A DNA stretch of 58,541 nucleotides, taken from contig CANARN010000007.1 in NCBI GenBank assembly GCA_947364045.1, positions 1 through 58,541 on the forward strand, read 5' to 3'. The position numbers and the translations under genes are program-made. Source of the stretch: an uncultured Clostridia bacterium (lineage in GTDB: Bacteria > Bacillota > Clostridia > Oscillospirales > Acutalibacteraceae). Position 1 is the stretch's first letter, and each line of letters opens with the position of its first letter. The notes beneath the pieces are model-generated. The model did not search any database and was not told the DNA's origin. It saw only the letters and a program-made list of their open reading frames with translations. Positions 16,317 to 24,922 of this stretch are shown here, in pieces.

Positions 16317-17466
16317 TGTTACCAAATGGAAACCATTTTTATTAGGCGATTTATTTTTTGTTAACTATGGTGTAAACTTAGAACTAAACGCCTGTGAAGA
16401 AGCAACAACAAAATCGTCTTCTAATATTAATTTTGTCTCAAGAACTGGTGATAACAACGGCGTATCAGCAAGAGTCGTTATAATAGAAGATATAGTGCCA
16501 CAAAAAGAAGGTCTTATTTCTATTGCGGGCGGTGGAAGTGTATTATCTACTTTTTTGCAAAACGAACCCTTTTATAGCGGAAGAGATTTATACACGCTTG
16601 AGTGCAAAGAAAAAATATCAAATGAAACAAAATTGTTTTTAATTACCGTAATCGAGCAAAATAAATACAAATACAGTTATGGTCGTCAAGCCAATAAAAC
16701 TCTTCCTTATATAGAGCTTCTTCTTCCAATTAAGTATAATAAGGATAACACTGCTGTAATTGATAATACTCATAAATTTTCAAAAGAGGGCTATGTTCCT
16801 GACTGGAATTATATGCAGGAATATATCAAAACATTACATTTCAAACCACTCAAAACCAAAAATCACAAATCAACCAACACACAATTGGACATTGATTCAT
16901 GGGAAGAATTCACATTCGCAGATATTTTTGTTTTAAAAGGTGGTTTTTATAACAAAAAGCCTGAACATTCGCAAGAGGGAAAAGTTGTATTTTTAGGTTC
17001 TACAGAAAACAATAATGGCGTTACAGAATTTTATAGTCTTGAGGATATCAAAAACTGGAATAAAACTGGCGACCCTGATAACACATTAGATAATAAAATT
17101 TATGAAGGAAATTGCATAGCAGTTACTGTTAACGGATCTGTTTGTAATGCTTTTTATCAGGCCGATGAATTCACTTGCAGTCATGATATAACTGCATTTT
17201 ATCTTAAGAAACATACGCTTAATTCTCATTTAGCCTTATTCCTATGCACTGTAATCATGCAAGATAAATATCGTTGGAGTTATGGAAGAAAGCCACATGA
17301 TGTTAAAAAATTTGCAAAATCAAATTTTAAACTCCCAATACTTAAAGACTGTAACGGATTACCTGTTGTAGACAGCGAAAAAACATATTCTGAAAAAGGT
17401 TATATTCCAGATTGGGACTTTATGGAAAATTATATAAAATCTTTGCCGTATGGAGATAGAATATAA
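16306..17466 (+). CDS. BcgI-like specificity (B/S) subunit with two recognition domains
   Basis: A 386-residue protein built as a tandem duplication. Each half begins with a W-x-x-F strand (WKPFLLGDLF, WEEFTFADIF) and ends with a conserved segment (GYVPDWNYMQEYIKTL, GYIPDWDFMENYIKSL). This is the layout of type I/IIB specificity subunits, in which each half reads one part of a bipartite site. ATG 16306 follows GAAGGTG; GTG 16297 is an alternative. The start overlaps the methylase end, indicating translational coupling. A strong terminator follows. Confidence 0.85.
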   Translation: MKLDVTKWKPFLLGDLFFVNYGVNLELNACEEATTKSSSNINFVSRTGDNNGVSARVVIIEDIVPQKEGLISIAGGGSVLSTFLQNEPFYSGRDLYTLECKEKISNETKLFLITVIEQNKYKYSYGRQANKTLPYIELLLPIKYNKDNTAVIDNTHKFSKEGYVPDWNYMQEYIKTLHFKPLKTKNHKSTNTQLDIDSWEEFTFADIFVLKGGFYNKKPEHSQEGKVVFLGSTENNNGVTEFYSLEDIKNWNKTGDPDNTLDNKIYEGNCIAVTVNGSVCNAFYQADEFTCSHDITAFYLKKHTLNSHLALFLCTVIMQDKYRWSYGRKPHDVKKFAKSNFKLPILKDCNGLPVVDSEKTYSEKGYIPDWDFMENYIKSLPYGDRI

Positions 17467-17471
17467 CAATA

Positions 17472-17500
17472 AAATGCGAGGTGGTTTTCACCTCGCATTT
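17472..17500 (+). terminator. Terminator of the restriction-modification operon
   Basis: A perfect 12-bp stem, AAATGCGAGGTG / CACCTCGCATTT, with loop GTTTT, running into TTTAAC just after the specificity gene. Confidence 0.92.
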
Positions 17501-17513
17501 TTTAACACAAAAA

Positions 17514-17541
17514 CTCCCCATATTCTTTCGAATACGGGGAG
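17514..17541 (-). terminator. Present ppdK terminator
   Basis: On the minus strand a 12-bp stem, CTCCCCGTATTC / GAATATGGGGAG (one G-U pair), with a GAAA loop is followed by TTTTTGTG. It lies inside the island, about 85 bases past the ppdK stop, so the island would have brought it. Confidence 0.85.
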
Positions 17542-17580
17542 CTGATTGCACATTTAATAGCTGTTATACAGCTACAACTG

Positions 17581-17589
17581 ATGTAGGAG
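17581..17589 (+). repeat. Short direct repeat near the right end of the island
   Basis: Second copy of ATGTAGGAG, matching 14132-14140. A 7-bp inverted repeat, TAGCTGT-TAT-ACAGCTA (17558-17574), lies beside it. Both sit in otherwise non-coding DNA between the two terminators and the right 21-bp repeat. Confidence 0.35.
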
Positions 17590-17625
17590 AAGTCGCAAAA
17601 CCCTTGATATTACTGGGTCTTCAAC

Positions 17626-20265
17626 TTATTTCATCTCAGCGATTGCTGCCTGTGCTGCTGCAAGACGTGCAATCGGAACACGGAACGGTGAGCAGGAAAC
17701 ATAGTCAAGACCGATTTTGTGGCAGAACTCAACAGATGAGGGATCGCCACCGTGCTCGCCGCAGATACCGCAGTGGAGTGACGGACGTGTTGCCTTACCG
17801 TTTTTAACTGCCATTTCCATAAGCTGGCCAACGCCTGTCTGGTCAAGCTTTGCAAACGGATCGTTCTCGAAAATCTTGTTGTCATAGTAAGCGTTAAGGA
17901 ACTTACCTGCGTCATCACGGCTGAAGCCGAATGTCATCTGAGTAAGGTCGTTAGTACCGAAGCAGAAGAACTCAGCCTGTGTTGCAATTTCACCTGCTGT
18001 AAGAGCAGCACGCGGAATCTCAATCATTGTACCAACTTCATACTTCATATCAACGCCTGCTGCTGCGATTTCAGCGTCAGCAGTAGCAACAACGATATCC
18101 TTAACGAACTTAAGCTCTTTTGTATCGCATGAAAGCGGAATCATAATCTCAGGAGCAACTGTCCAGTCTGCGTGTGCCTTCTGAACATTGATAGCCGCAC
18201 GGATAACAGCCTTAGTCTGCATCTTTGCGATTTCAGGATATGTTACTGCAAGACGAAGTCCGCGGTGACCCATCATGGGGTTGAACTCATGAAGAGAATC
18301 GATGATTGCCTTGATTGTTTCAACGCTCTTGCCCTGTGCGTCAGCAAGCTTCTGAATGTCAGCTTCTTCTGTCGGAACGAACTCGTGAAGAGGCGGGTCA
18401 AGGAAACGGATTGTAACGGGGCAGCCTTCAAGAGCTTCATAAAGCTTCTCAAAGTCTGACTGCTGATAAGGAAGAATCTTCTCAAGAGCTGCTTCTCTCT
18501 CTTCAACAGTGTCTGAGCAAATCATTTCACGGAATGCTGCGATTCTGTCTGCCTCGAAGAACATATGCTCTGTACGGCAAAGACCGATACCCTCAGCGCC
18601 CAATTCTCTTGCCTTCTTAGCGTCAGCAGGAGTATCAGCATTTGTACGAACCTTGAGTTTTCTGTACTTGTCAGCCCAAGCCATAATTCTGCCGAATTCG
18701 CCTGCAATCTGAGCGTCAACAGTCGGGATAATACCGTCATAAATGTTACCTGTTGAACCGTCGATTGAAATATAGTCGCCCTCGTGGAACTCTTTGCCTG
18801 CGAGAGTGAATTTCTTATTTTCTTCATCCATAATGATTTCGCCGCAGCCTGATACACAGCAAGTACCCATACCACGTGCAACAACTGCTGCGTGTGAAGT
18901 CATACCGCCGCGAACTGTAAGGATACCCTGAGCAGCCTTCATACCTGTAATGTCTTCAGGTGATGTTTCAAGACGAACAAGAACTACCTTTTCGCCCTTA
19001 GCATTCCAGCTTTCTGCATCGTCAGCAGTAAATACGATTTTACCGCAAGCAGCACCGGGAGATGCGCCGAGGCCCTTGCCCATAGGAGTTGCAGCCTTAA
19101 GAGCTTTTGCATCGAACTGCGGGTGAAGAAGTGTGTCGAGGTTTCTGGGGTCAATCATAGCAACTGCCTCAGCCTCTGTCTTGTGACCCTCGTCAACAAG
19201 GTCGCAAGCTATTTTAAGAGCAGCCTGTGCTGTTCTCTTACCGTTACGGCACTGGAGCATATAGAGTTTCTTGTTTTCAACAGTGAACTCCATATCCTGC
19301 ATATCGTGGTAGTGATTTTCAAGAATGTCGCATACTTTAATAAATTCAGCGTATGCTTCGGGGAATTCTTTCTCCATCTGAGCTATGGGCATCGGTGTAC
19401 GAACACCTGCAACAACGTCCTCGCCCTGTGCATTGATAAGGAACTCACCCATAAGCTTATTTTCGCCTGTAGCAGGGTCACGTGTGAAGGCAACGCCTGT
19501 ACCTGACTCGTCATTAAGGTTACCGAATACCATAGGCATTACGTTAACAGCAGTACCCCATGAATAAGGAATGTCGTTGTCGCGGCGGTAAACGTTTGCA
19601 CGGGGGTTATCCCATGAACGGAAAACAGCCTCAATAGCAAGCTTTAACTGCTGAACGGGGTCAGACGGGAAGTCTTCGCCGAGCTGCTTTTTGTACTCTG
19701 CCTTGAACTGCTCTGCAAGCTCCTTAAGGTCAGCAGCTGTAAGCTCAACGTCAAACTTAACGCCCTTCTTTTCTTTCATAGCGTCGATAAGCTGTTCAAA
19801 ATACTTCTTACCAACTTCCATAACAACGTCAGAGAACATCTGAATGAAACGTCTGTAAGAGTCATAAACGAATCTCTCAAACTTAGGATCTGAATTGCCT
19901 GCAATCATAGCGGCAACAACCTCATCGTTAAGACCGAGGTTAAGGATTGTGTCCATCATACCGGGCATTGAAGCACGTGCGCCTGAACGAACTGAAACGA
20001 GAAGAGGATTTTTAAGATCGCCGAACTTTTTGCCGTTGATCTCTTCCATCTTTTTAACGCCTTCCATAGCCTGAGCCATGATTTCTTCATTAATCTGTCT
20101 GCCGTCTTCATAGTACTGTGTGCAAGCTTCTGTTGTGATTGTGAAGCCCTGCGGAACGGGAAGACCGATAGCAGTCATCTCAGCAAGGTTAGCACCCTTA
20201 CCGCCGAGAAGGTTACGCATGGTCATGTCGCCTTCGCTGAACATATAAACCCATTTGTTTGCCAT
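17626..20265 (-). CDS. ppdK: Pyruvate, phosphate dikinase
   Basis: Interconverts pyruvate, ATP and phosphate with PEP, AMP and pyrophosphate; in anaerobes it often runs in the glycolytic direction. The 879-residue protein has the full three-part architecture. It shows the N-terminal ATP-grasp domain (GGKGANLAEM at 21-30), the swivelling phosphohistidine domain with H458 in GGMTSHAAVVARG, and the C-terminal PEP/pyruvate barrel with catalytic C835 in GICGEHGGDP. The ATG has GGAGG 8 bases upstream. The last codons (QAAIAEM, then Lys and TAA) lie within the right repeat of the restriction island, so the final Lys codon and stop were probably supplied by it. Single-gene transcript. Confidence 0.97.
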   Translation of the reverse strand: MANKWVYMFSEGDMTMRNLLGGKGANLAEMTAIGLPVPQGFTITTEACTQYYEDGRQINEEIMAQAMEGVKKMEEINGKKFGDLKNPLLVSVRSGARASMPGMMDTILNLGLNDEVVAAMIAGNSDPKFERFVYDSYRRFIQMFSDVVMEVGKKYFEQLIDAMKEKKGVKFDVELTAADLKELAEQFKAEYKKQLGEDFPSDPVQQLKLAIEAVFRSWDNPRANVYRRDNDIPYSWGTAVNVMPMVFGNLNDESGTGVAFTRDPATGENKLMGEFLINAQGEDVVAGVRTPMPIAQMEKEFPEAYAEFIKVCDILENHYHDMQDMEFTVENKKLYMLQCRNGKRTAQAALKIACDLVDEGHKTEAEAVAMIDPRNLDTLLHPQFDAKALKAATPMGKGLGASPGAACGKIVFTADDAESWNAKGEKVVLVRLETSPEDITGMKAAQGILTVRGGMTSHAAVVARGMGTCCVSGCGEIIMDEENKKFTLAGKEFHEGDYISIDGSTGNIYDGIIPTVDAQIAGEFGRIMAWADKYRKLKVRTNADTPADAKKARELGAEGIGLCRTEHMFFEADRIAAFREMICSDTVEEREAALEKILPYQQSDFEKLYEALEGCPVTIRFLDPPLHEFVPTEEADIQKLADAQGKSVETIKAIIDSLHEFNPMMGHRGLRLAVTYPEIAKMQTKAVIRAAINVQKAHADWTVAPEIMIPLSCDTKELKFVKDIVVATADAEIAAAGVDMKYEVGTMIEIPRAALTAGEIATQAEFFCFGTNDLTQMTFGFSRDDAGKFLNAYYDNKIFENDPFAKLDQTGVGQLMEMAVKNGKATRPSLHCGICGEHGGDPSSVEFCHKIGLDYVSCSPFRVPIARLAAAQAAIAEMK
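17632..17652 (-). repeat. Right direct repeat within the ppdK 3' end
   Basis: Exact 21-base match to 14096-14116, encoding QAAIAEM of PpdK. It marks the right boundary of the restriction-modification island. The coding sequence is restored across the junction. Confidence 0.8.
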
Positions 20266-20338
20266 TTTTTATACCTCCAAAATTTTTTTGCAGTTTTTTG
20301 GTTATGCCAAAAATTAACTGACATAGTTAACCTTTTGA

Positions 20339-20367
20339 ATTATAGCAAAATTTTCTAATGATTTCAA
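20339..20367 (-). promoter_or_regulatory. Promoter of ppdK
   Basis: Minus-strand TTGAAA, 17 bases, consensus TATAAT, followed by a roughly 65-base leader ending in GGAGG. Confidence 0.8.
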
Positions 20368-20432
20368 TAGATTTTTTACACTTTAATACCAAATATTATA
20401 TTTTGTTTGAAAATTTGAAAAAATATAAATTC

Positions 20433-20461
20433 TTGCATAGACTTTTGTGAAAAATTATGAT
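20433..20461 (+). promoter_or_regulatory. Promoter of the GH89 gene
   Basis: TTGCAT, 17 bases, TATGAT, 45 bases before the ATG at 20506. The ribosome site there (GCTGGTG) is weak compared with neighbouring genes. Confidence 0.6.
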
Positions 20462-20505
20462 ATATTTTTCTCGCAATTTGATTTTTAAGCTGGTGTTGAC
20501 TTATT

Positions 20506-22995
20506 ATGGAACTGTTAAATTATGAAATTCTTAATGCAAGCGGTAATGCAAATAAAAGCGAAAACCCTATGTTTACTGCGATTACCTACCCCGCATTTAT
20601 TGACATTTCTTTCAATGCGCCGAAAAGCGTTCGCGATGTTATACCCGTTTTTCCCGACGGTGAAGAAAATATTTTTGAGGTCTTTGCAAGCCTTGACGGC
20701 GTGAATTTTTATTCTTTCGGCGAGGGCGGAAGAATTGCAAGATATATCAGAATTTTTATTAAATATTCGAGCGGTAAAAATGTAACCGTTAACAACATTG
20801 AGGTTTTGGGAGAAAGCTGTACATTTCCTCAGAAAAAGGCCAAATTTCAAGAGCCTGAAGTGTTTGAGGGCAGTATTTATGACAAACCCGTAACTGATGA
20901 AGATATTATTGATGACGTTAAGGGTATTATTTCCCGAACAATAGGCGAAACCCGCGTTGACGGCTTCGAGCTTCGCCTTGACAGACGGCTTAAAGACGAT
21001 TATTACATTGTCGAGTCGCTTCGCGGCACTGTCCGTCTTATTTCCAATTCAGGCGTAGGGCTTGCCTCTGCTTTCAACTGCTACCTCAAAGATGTTTGCG
21101 GCTGTCACGTGTCAAGATACGGAAAACGGATTAAGCTGCCTCAGACTCTTCCGCAGGTTAAAGGCAAAATTGAGCGTCATACGGCATTTAAGCACCGCTA
21201 CGCTTACAACTACTGCGCTCATTCATATTCAATGGCGTTCTGGAATGAAGAGGATTGGCAAAAGGAGCTTGACTTCCTTGCAATGAACGGCGTTAATATG
21301 GTTCTTGACATTACGGGTATGGAAGAGGTCTACAGAAGATTTTTAACTAAGCTCGGTTACCGCCTGCGTGAAATCAAGAATTTTCTTACGGGACCTGCAT
21401 ATTTCGCATGGTGCTATATGGCTAATATCTCGGGTGTAGGCGGTCCTCTTCACGATAATTTCTTTTTTGAAGCCTGTGAATTGGCTCGCAAAAACCACCG
21501 CAGAATGCAAGTACTCGGTATGGACGTTGTGCTTGAAGCCTACAACGGAATGGTACCGTCCGATATAACAAAAAAGGTAGGCGATATTCCCACAATTGAG
21601 CAGGGACTTTGGAACGGTCTTCCGAGACCTTTGATGATTGACCCTTCGTCCGTAAGCTATGTTAAATATGCCGCTCTCTTTTACGAGGCTCAGAAAGAGG
21701 TATTCGGCGATATTACAAAATATTTTGCAGGCGACATTTGTCACGAGGGCGGAACGCTTAAAGGCTCCAATAAAAAAGACGCTTACGCCAACTTTGTGGG
21801 AGCGCTTACTCAATTCAAAAACGACGCTGTTCTCATTATGCAGGGCTGGGGAGAAAATCCGACGAAATCCTTCATTAAATATTCCAAGCCTTTCCGTGAC
21901 GAGCATATTTTAATGCTTGACCTTTTTGCAGAAAGCAGACCGAAAAGCGAGGGCAGAAACGCTCCTCTTGCAAAATTCAACTACCTTTACGGAATGCTCA
22001 ATTCCTTCGGCGGACGAATGGGTATTCACGGTAATATTGATATTCTGTCAGACAAAATCCGCGAATCCTCGAAAAATACAAATTTCAAAGGAATTGCACT
22101 GACTGCCGAAAGCAATACGTCAGACCCGATTGTCATTGACCTTTTCTTCTCAACGGTTTGGGAGGACATTAAAGATATAAAAGAATGGATAAATGCTTTT
22201 GCCCAAAGACGCTACGGCGCTAAAAACGAAAACATTGAAAGATCCCTTGAAATTCAGCTCAGAACCGCGCTCTCCGATAAATATTATAATCTCGGCGAGG
22301 GCGCTCCGGAGAATCTTCTCTGCGGCAGACCCGAGGGCAGATATGACAAGGTGTCAAGCTGGGGCAATACAAAATTCGGCTACAATGTAAAGGAATTTGA
22401 AGAAGCGGCGAAGCTTTTCCTTGCTGACTATGACAAATTCAAGGACAATGAATGCTACGTTTACGATGCAGTAAATATTTTAAGACAGGTTCTTTCAAAT
22501 CAGATTTACAGCGTTGTTCTTAAAATGGAACAGGAATACAAGAAAAAGGATTATTTTGCATTTCTTGAAAACGGTGAAAAGCTAATGTCGCTTGCGGATA
22601 TGCTTGATAAGGTGCTTTTAAATCACAAGGATTTCACCCTCGGCGAATATTTGGGCAAGGTAGGCGAATACGCCAATAAGCTTGACGATTTCACAAAAGA
22701 GCTTTACCTTATCAACGCCAAGGCACTCATTACCACGTGGTATTCACGTCCTGCCGCAAACGAGGGCGGACTTCACGATTACTCCAATCGCCAGTGGGGC
22801 GACTTAGTCGGCGGATTTTACAAGGCGCGCTGGGCGAAATTTATTGACTTTGTAAGGGACGAGGCAGACGGCAAAAAGCCGCAGCCGATTGACTGGTTCA
22901 GACTCGAATGGGACTGGGTAATAAGCGATACGAAATGCACCAAAAAGCTTCGTGAGGACTCCCTAAAAGCCCTTTGCAAGCAGATTATTGAATAA
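20506..22995 (+). CDS. Alpha-N-acetylglucosaminidase (GH89)
   Basis: An 829-residue homologue of human NAGLU and clostridial GH89 enzymes, which remove terminal alpha-GlcNAc from heparan sulfate or mucin glycans. The N-terminal 100 residues resemble a CBM32/F5-8C sandwich. Then come a small alpha/beta domain (about 130-215), the catalytic barrel with GPAYFAW (296-302) and GVGGPL (310-315), and a helical C-terminal domain. The two catalytic glutamates fit E414 (CHEGG) and E535 (LTAESN). No signal peptide is seen, so it is probably intracellular and acts on imported oligosaccharides. It stands alone, divergent from ppdK, with its own promoter and terminator. Confidence 0.92.
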   Translation: MELLNYEILNASGNANKSENPMFTAITYPAFIDISFNAPKSVRDVIPVFPDGEENIFEVFASLDGVNFYSFGEGGRIARYIRIFIKYSSGKNVTVNNIEVLGESCTFPQKKAKFQEPEVFEGSIYDKPVTDEDIIDDVKGIISRTIGETRVDGFELRLDRRLKDDYYIVESLRGTVRLISNSGVGLASAFNCYLKDVCGCHVSRYGKRIKLPQTLPQVKGKIERHTAFKHRYAYNYCAHSYSMAFWNEEDWQKELDFLAMNGVNMVLDITGMEEVYRRFLTKLGYRLREIKNFLTGPAYFAWCYMANISGVGGPLHDNFFFEACELARKNHRRMQVLGMDVVLEAYNGMVPSDITKKVGDIPTIEQGLWNGLPRPLMIDPSSVSYVKYAALFYEAQKEVFGDITKYFAGDICHEGGTLKGSNKKDAYANFVGALTQFKNDAVLIMQGWGENPTKSFIKYSKPFRDEHILMLDLFAESRPKSEGRNAPLAKFNYLYGMLNSFGGRMGIHGNIDILSDKIRESSKNTNFKGIALTAESNTSDPIVIDLFFSTVWEDIKDIKEWINAFAQRRYGAKNENIERSLEIQLRTALSDKYYNLGEGAPENLLCGRPEGRYDKVSSWGNTKFGYNVKEFEEAAKLFLADYDKFKDNECYVYDAVNILRQVLSNQIYSVVLKMEQEYKKKDYFAFLENGEKLMSLADMLDKVLLNHKDFTLGEYLGKVGEYANKLDDFTKELYLINAKALITTWYSRPAANEGGLHDYSNRQWGDLVGGFYKARWAKFIDFVRDEADGKKPQPIDWFRLEWDWVISDTKCTKKLREDSLKALCKQIIE

Positions 22996-23026
22996 TAAAA
23001 ATTGCAATAAAATTATTATACAAATT

Positions 23027-23052
23027 CAGGGCGGTTCGTTTGAACCGCCCTG
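23027..23052 (+). terminator. Terminator of the GH89 gene
   Basis: A perfect 11-bp stem, CAGGGCGGTTC / GAACCGCCCTG, with loop GTTT, then TTGGTTTTAT. Confidence 0.88.
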
Positions 23053-23078
23053 TTGGTTTTATAATATTGAATTGTTTT

Positions 23079-23167
23079 TGTAGGGTACGCCGACTCGGCG
23101 TACCACGACGAGAAATGTTTTTAATTAGCATATTTTATTTCGGTCAGCCGGGTCAGCTGTCCCTACA
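23079..23167. repeat. Palindromic intergenic element, 89 bases
   Basis: Bounded by TGTAGGG and its inverted copy CCCTACA. It contains a perfect 10-bp inverted repeat, GGTACGCCGA-C-TCGGCGTACC (23084-23104). The right end, CTGTCCCTAC, recurs twice in the element at 41020-41236, which suggests a dispersed non-coding family (MITE-like). It lies between convergent genes. Confidence 0.55.
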
Positions 23168-23170
23168 ATT

Positions 23171-24025
23171 TTATATATTCAAAAGCTGAATTGCCATTCC
23201 CGAAATTACCGCCGTTACATAAAGCACAAAGGTTATAAACAAATTCTCTTTAAGGTTTCTGTTTTCACGGAAAAGGACTATAAGCCCTGCGCCCGCTCCC
23301 GTGCAAAGACCTGCAATTACCGAGGCAAAGGTTATTGCACCCTCTAAATAAAGCTGTGTCAGAATTATTGACGAGGCACAGCTTGGAATTAGTCCTATCA
23401 GCGCCGCTAACATCGGCTGAAAAATGGAATTGCTTAAAAGAATTGATGACAAGCGTTCAGTCCCGAGCAATTCTACGCAAAGATTTATAAGGAAAATAAT
23501 TACCGTTAAAAAAGCAAGAATTTTTAATGTGTGGTGAAGAGCCGGCTTTAAAATTCCGTCCTCCTCATCACAGCCGCATTCCTTGCACAAGTCCTCGACA
23601 TGCTTTTTCGGTGCAGGCTTGATTTTTTCGAGAAGTGTTATTATGTAGCCGAAAATCACGGCGACAACCACTTTTACCGCAATCAGCTTTAAAATCTCCG
23701 TCTTTTTGTCTGGATTGGAAAGCATAATTATAATCGCTTCGTCAGATGTGCTTAAAAAAACGGCAAGAAGCGTACCTGCGCCGATAACTCCGCCTGAATA
23801 AAGGTTTGCGCTGAATACGGAAAAACCGCACTGTGGAACGCAACCCAAAAGCGCTCCTATGACAGGACCCGCTTTGCCCGAAGACGCCAATGCTTTATTG
23901 ATTTTTTCGCCTGCGCGGTGTTCGAGCGCTTCCATAAACAAAAACGCAAGAAAAAGGAACGGCAAAAGCTTAACGCTGTCTAAAAGAGAATCAAGACACA
24001 CATCCCCAAAAAGTTCAAATGTCAC
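23171..24025 (-). CDS. Putative heavy-metal (manganese/arsenic) exporter, ArsP_2-type permease
   Basis: A 284-residue integral membrane protein with about eight to ten hydrophobic segments in two similar halves. Each half carries a GLIPSCASS or GCVPQCGFS motif (P-x-C in a helix). A cytoplasmic loop contains C-K-E-C-G-C-D-E-E-D near residue 150, a likely metal-binding patch. This matches the putative 10TM heavy-metal exporter family (PF11449), also annotated as manganese transporter. The ion is not decided by the sequence. The start is GTG at 24025 with AAGGAGGTG just upstream; no ATG fits. No yybP-type riboswitch was recognised in the short leader. Confidence 0.75.
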   Translation of the reverse strand: MTFELFGDVCLDSLLDSVKLLPFLFLAFLFMEALEHRAGEKINKALASSGKAGPVIGALLGCVPQCGFSVFSANLYSGGVIGAGTLLAVFLSTSDEAIIIMLSNPDKKTEILKLIAVKVVVAVIFGYIITLLEKIKPAPKKHVEDLCKECGCDEEDGILKPALHHTLKILAFLTVIIFLINLCVELLGTERLSSILLSNSIFQPMLAALIGLIPSCASSIILTQLYLEGAITFASVIAGLCTGAGAGLIVLFRENRNLKENLFITFVLYVTAVISGMAIQLLNI

Positions 24026-24055
24026 AAAAGCACCTCCTTACAAAATGTAAATTTA

Positions 24056-24084
24056 ATTATATACCGAATACGCTTTTTAGTCAA
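24056..24084 (-). promoter_or_regulatory. Promoter of the metal exporter
   Basis: Minus-strand TTGACT, 17 bases, consensus TATAAT, 31 bases before the GTG start. It is back-to-back with the methyltransferase promoter, with 8 bases between the -35 boxes. Confidence 0.8.
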
Positions 24085-24092
24085 ATACTATA

Positions 24093-24121
24093 TTTACAGA
24101 AACCGTGCCTTGTGATAAAAT
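24093..24121 (+). promoter_or_regulatory. Promoter of the methyltransferase-hslO operon
   Basis: TTTACA, 17 bases, TAAAAT, 34 bases before the ATG at 24155. Confidence 0.65.
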
Positions 24122-24154
24122 ATTTTAACAATAAAAAGACAGGAGCGAAACGAA

Positions 24155-24922
24155 ATGAGCTACGGAATTTTTGCGAGTGTTTACGACGTTCTTACGCAAA
24201 ATGTTGACTACGAAAAAATTGCAGACAGAATTGACGTCCTTTTCGGCGAAGAGATAAAAAAACAAGGCTCGCTTCTTGATTTGGGCTGCGGCACAGGCAC
24301 GCTCTCGTTTCTGCTTGAAGAAAAAGGCTATGAAGTAATCGGCATTGACAAAAGCGAGGATATGCTTTCGGAAGCCTTTGAAAAGAAATATGAATTAAAT
24401 TCAGACGTTTTATTTCTTTGTCAGGATTTAACGGAGCTTGACCTGTTCGGCACTGCCGCCTCGGCAGTCTGTGTTCTTGATATTGTAAACCATATTGAAA
24501 GCATCGGCAAAATATGCGAATTTTTCAGACGTGTTTCGCTTTTTCTTGAAATGGGCGGATTATTTCTGCTGGATATGAACACGCCGTACAAGCACTCTGA
24601 AATTTTGGCAAACAATACCTTTGTTTACGATACCGACGATGTATACTGCGTTTGGCAGAATTCGTACGATAAAAATTCTCACAAAACTGACATTGACCTT
24701 GATTTTTTCATCAATGACGGCGAAAAATATTTCAGAGAAAGCGAGAGCTTTTCCGAATATGAGTATAAAACAAAAGATATTATTTCAATTTTAGAACAAA
24801 ACGGATTTACTGTACTTAAACAGTTTGACGGTTACGAAGGCGGTACTCCGAACGAAAAAACGGAACGGCTTTTAATTTTAGCGCAAAAAACAAATTTAAT
24901 TTTCGAAGGTGAAATAAAATGA
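24155..24922 (+). CDS. Class I SAM-dependent methyltransferase
   Basis: A 255-residue protein with the Rossmann SAM-binding motif LLDLGCGTGTLS (about 40-51) and an acidic motif II, VIGID, about 20 residues later. The N-terminal SYGIFASVYDVLTQ is typical of the small YqeM/CmoA-like group of Firmicutes; the substrate is unknown. The ribosome site AGGAG lies 10 bases before ATG 24155. The stop overlaps hslO by ATGA, so the two are translationally coupled, although no functional link between them is established. Confidence 0.85.
   Translation: MSYGIFASVYDVLTQNVDYEKIADRIDVLFGEEIKKQGSLLDLGCGTGTLSFLLEEKGYEVIGIDKSEDMLSEAFEKKYELNSDVLFLCQDLTELDLFGTAASAVCVLDIVNHIESIGKICEFFRRVSLFLEMGGLFLLDMNTPYKHSEILANNTFVYDTDDVYCVWQNSYDKNSHKTDIDLDFFINDGEKYFRESESFSEYEYKTKDIISILEQNGFTVLKQFDGYEGGTPNEKTERLLILAQKTNLIFEGEIK

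Noticed and set aside
17481-17807. Plus-strand ORF of 108 codons across the island's right end
   Set aside because: It spans two terminators and the reverse strand of ppdK and has no ribosome site.
21343-21906. Minus-strand ORF of 187 codons inside the GH89 gene
   Set aside because: It lies opposite the catalytic domain of GH89, has a low-complexity basic composition and lacks a ribosome site; a shadow frame.
24026-24092. yybP-ykoY manganese riboswitch before the putative metal exporter
   Set aside because: The predicted leader is only about 25 bases, too short for that aptamer.
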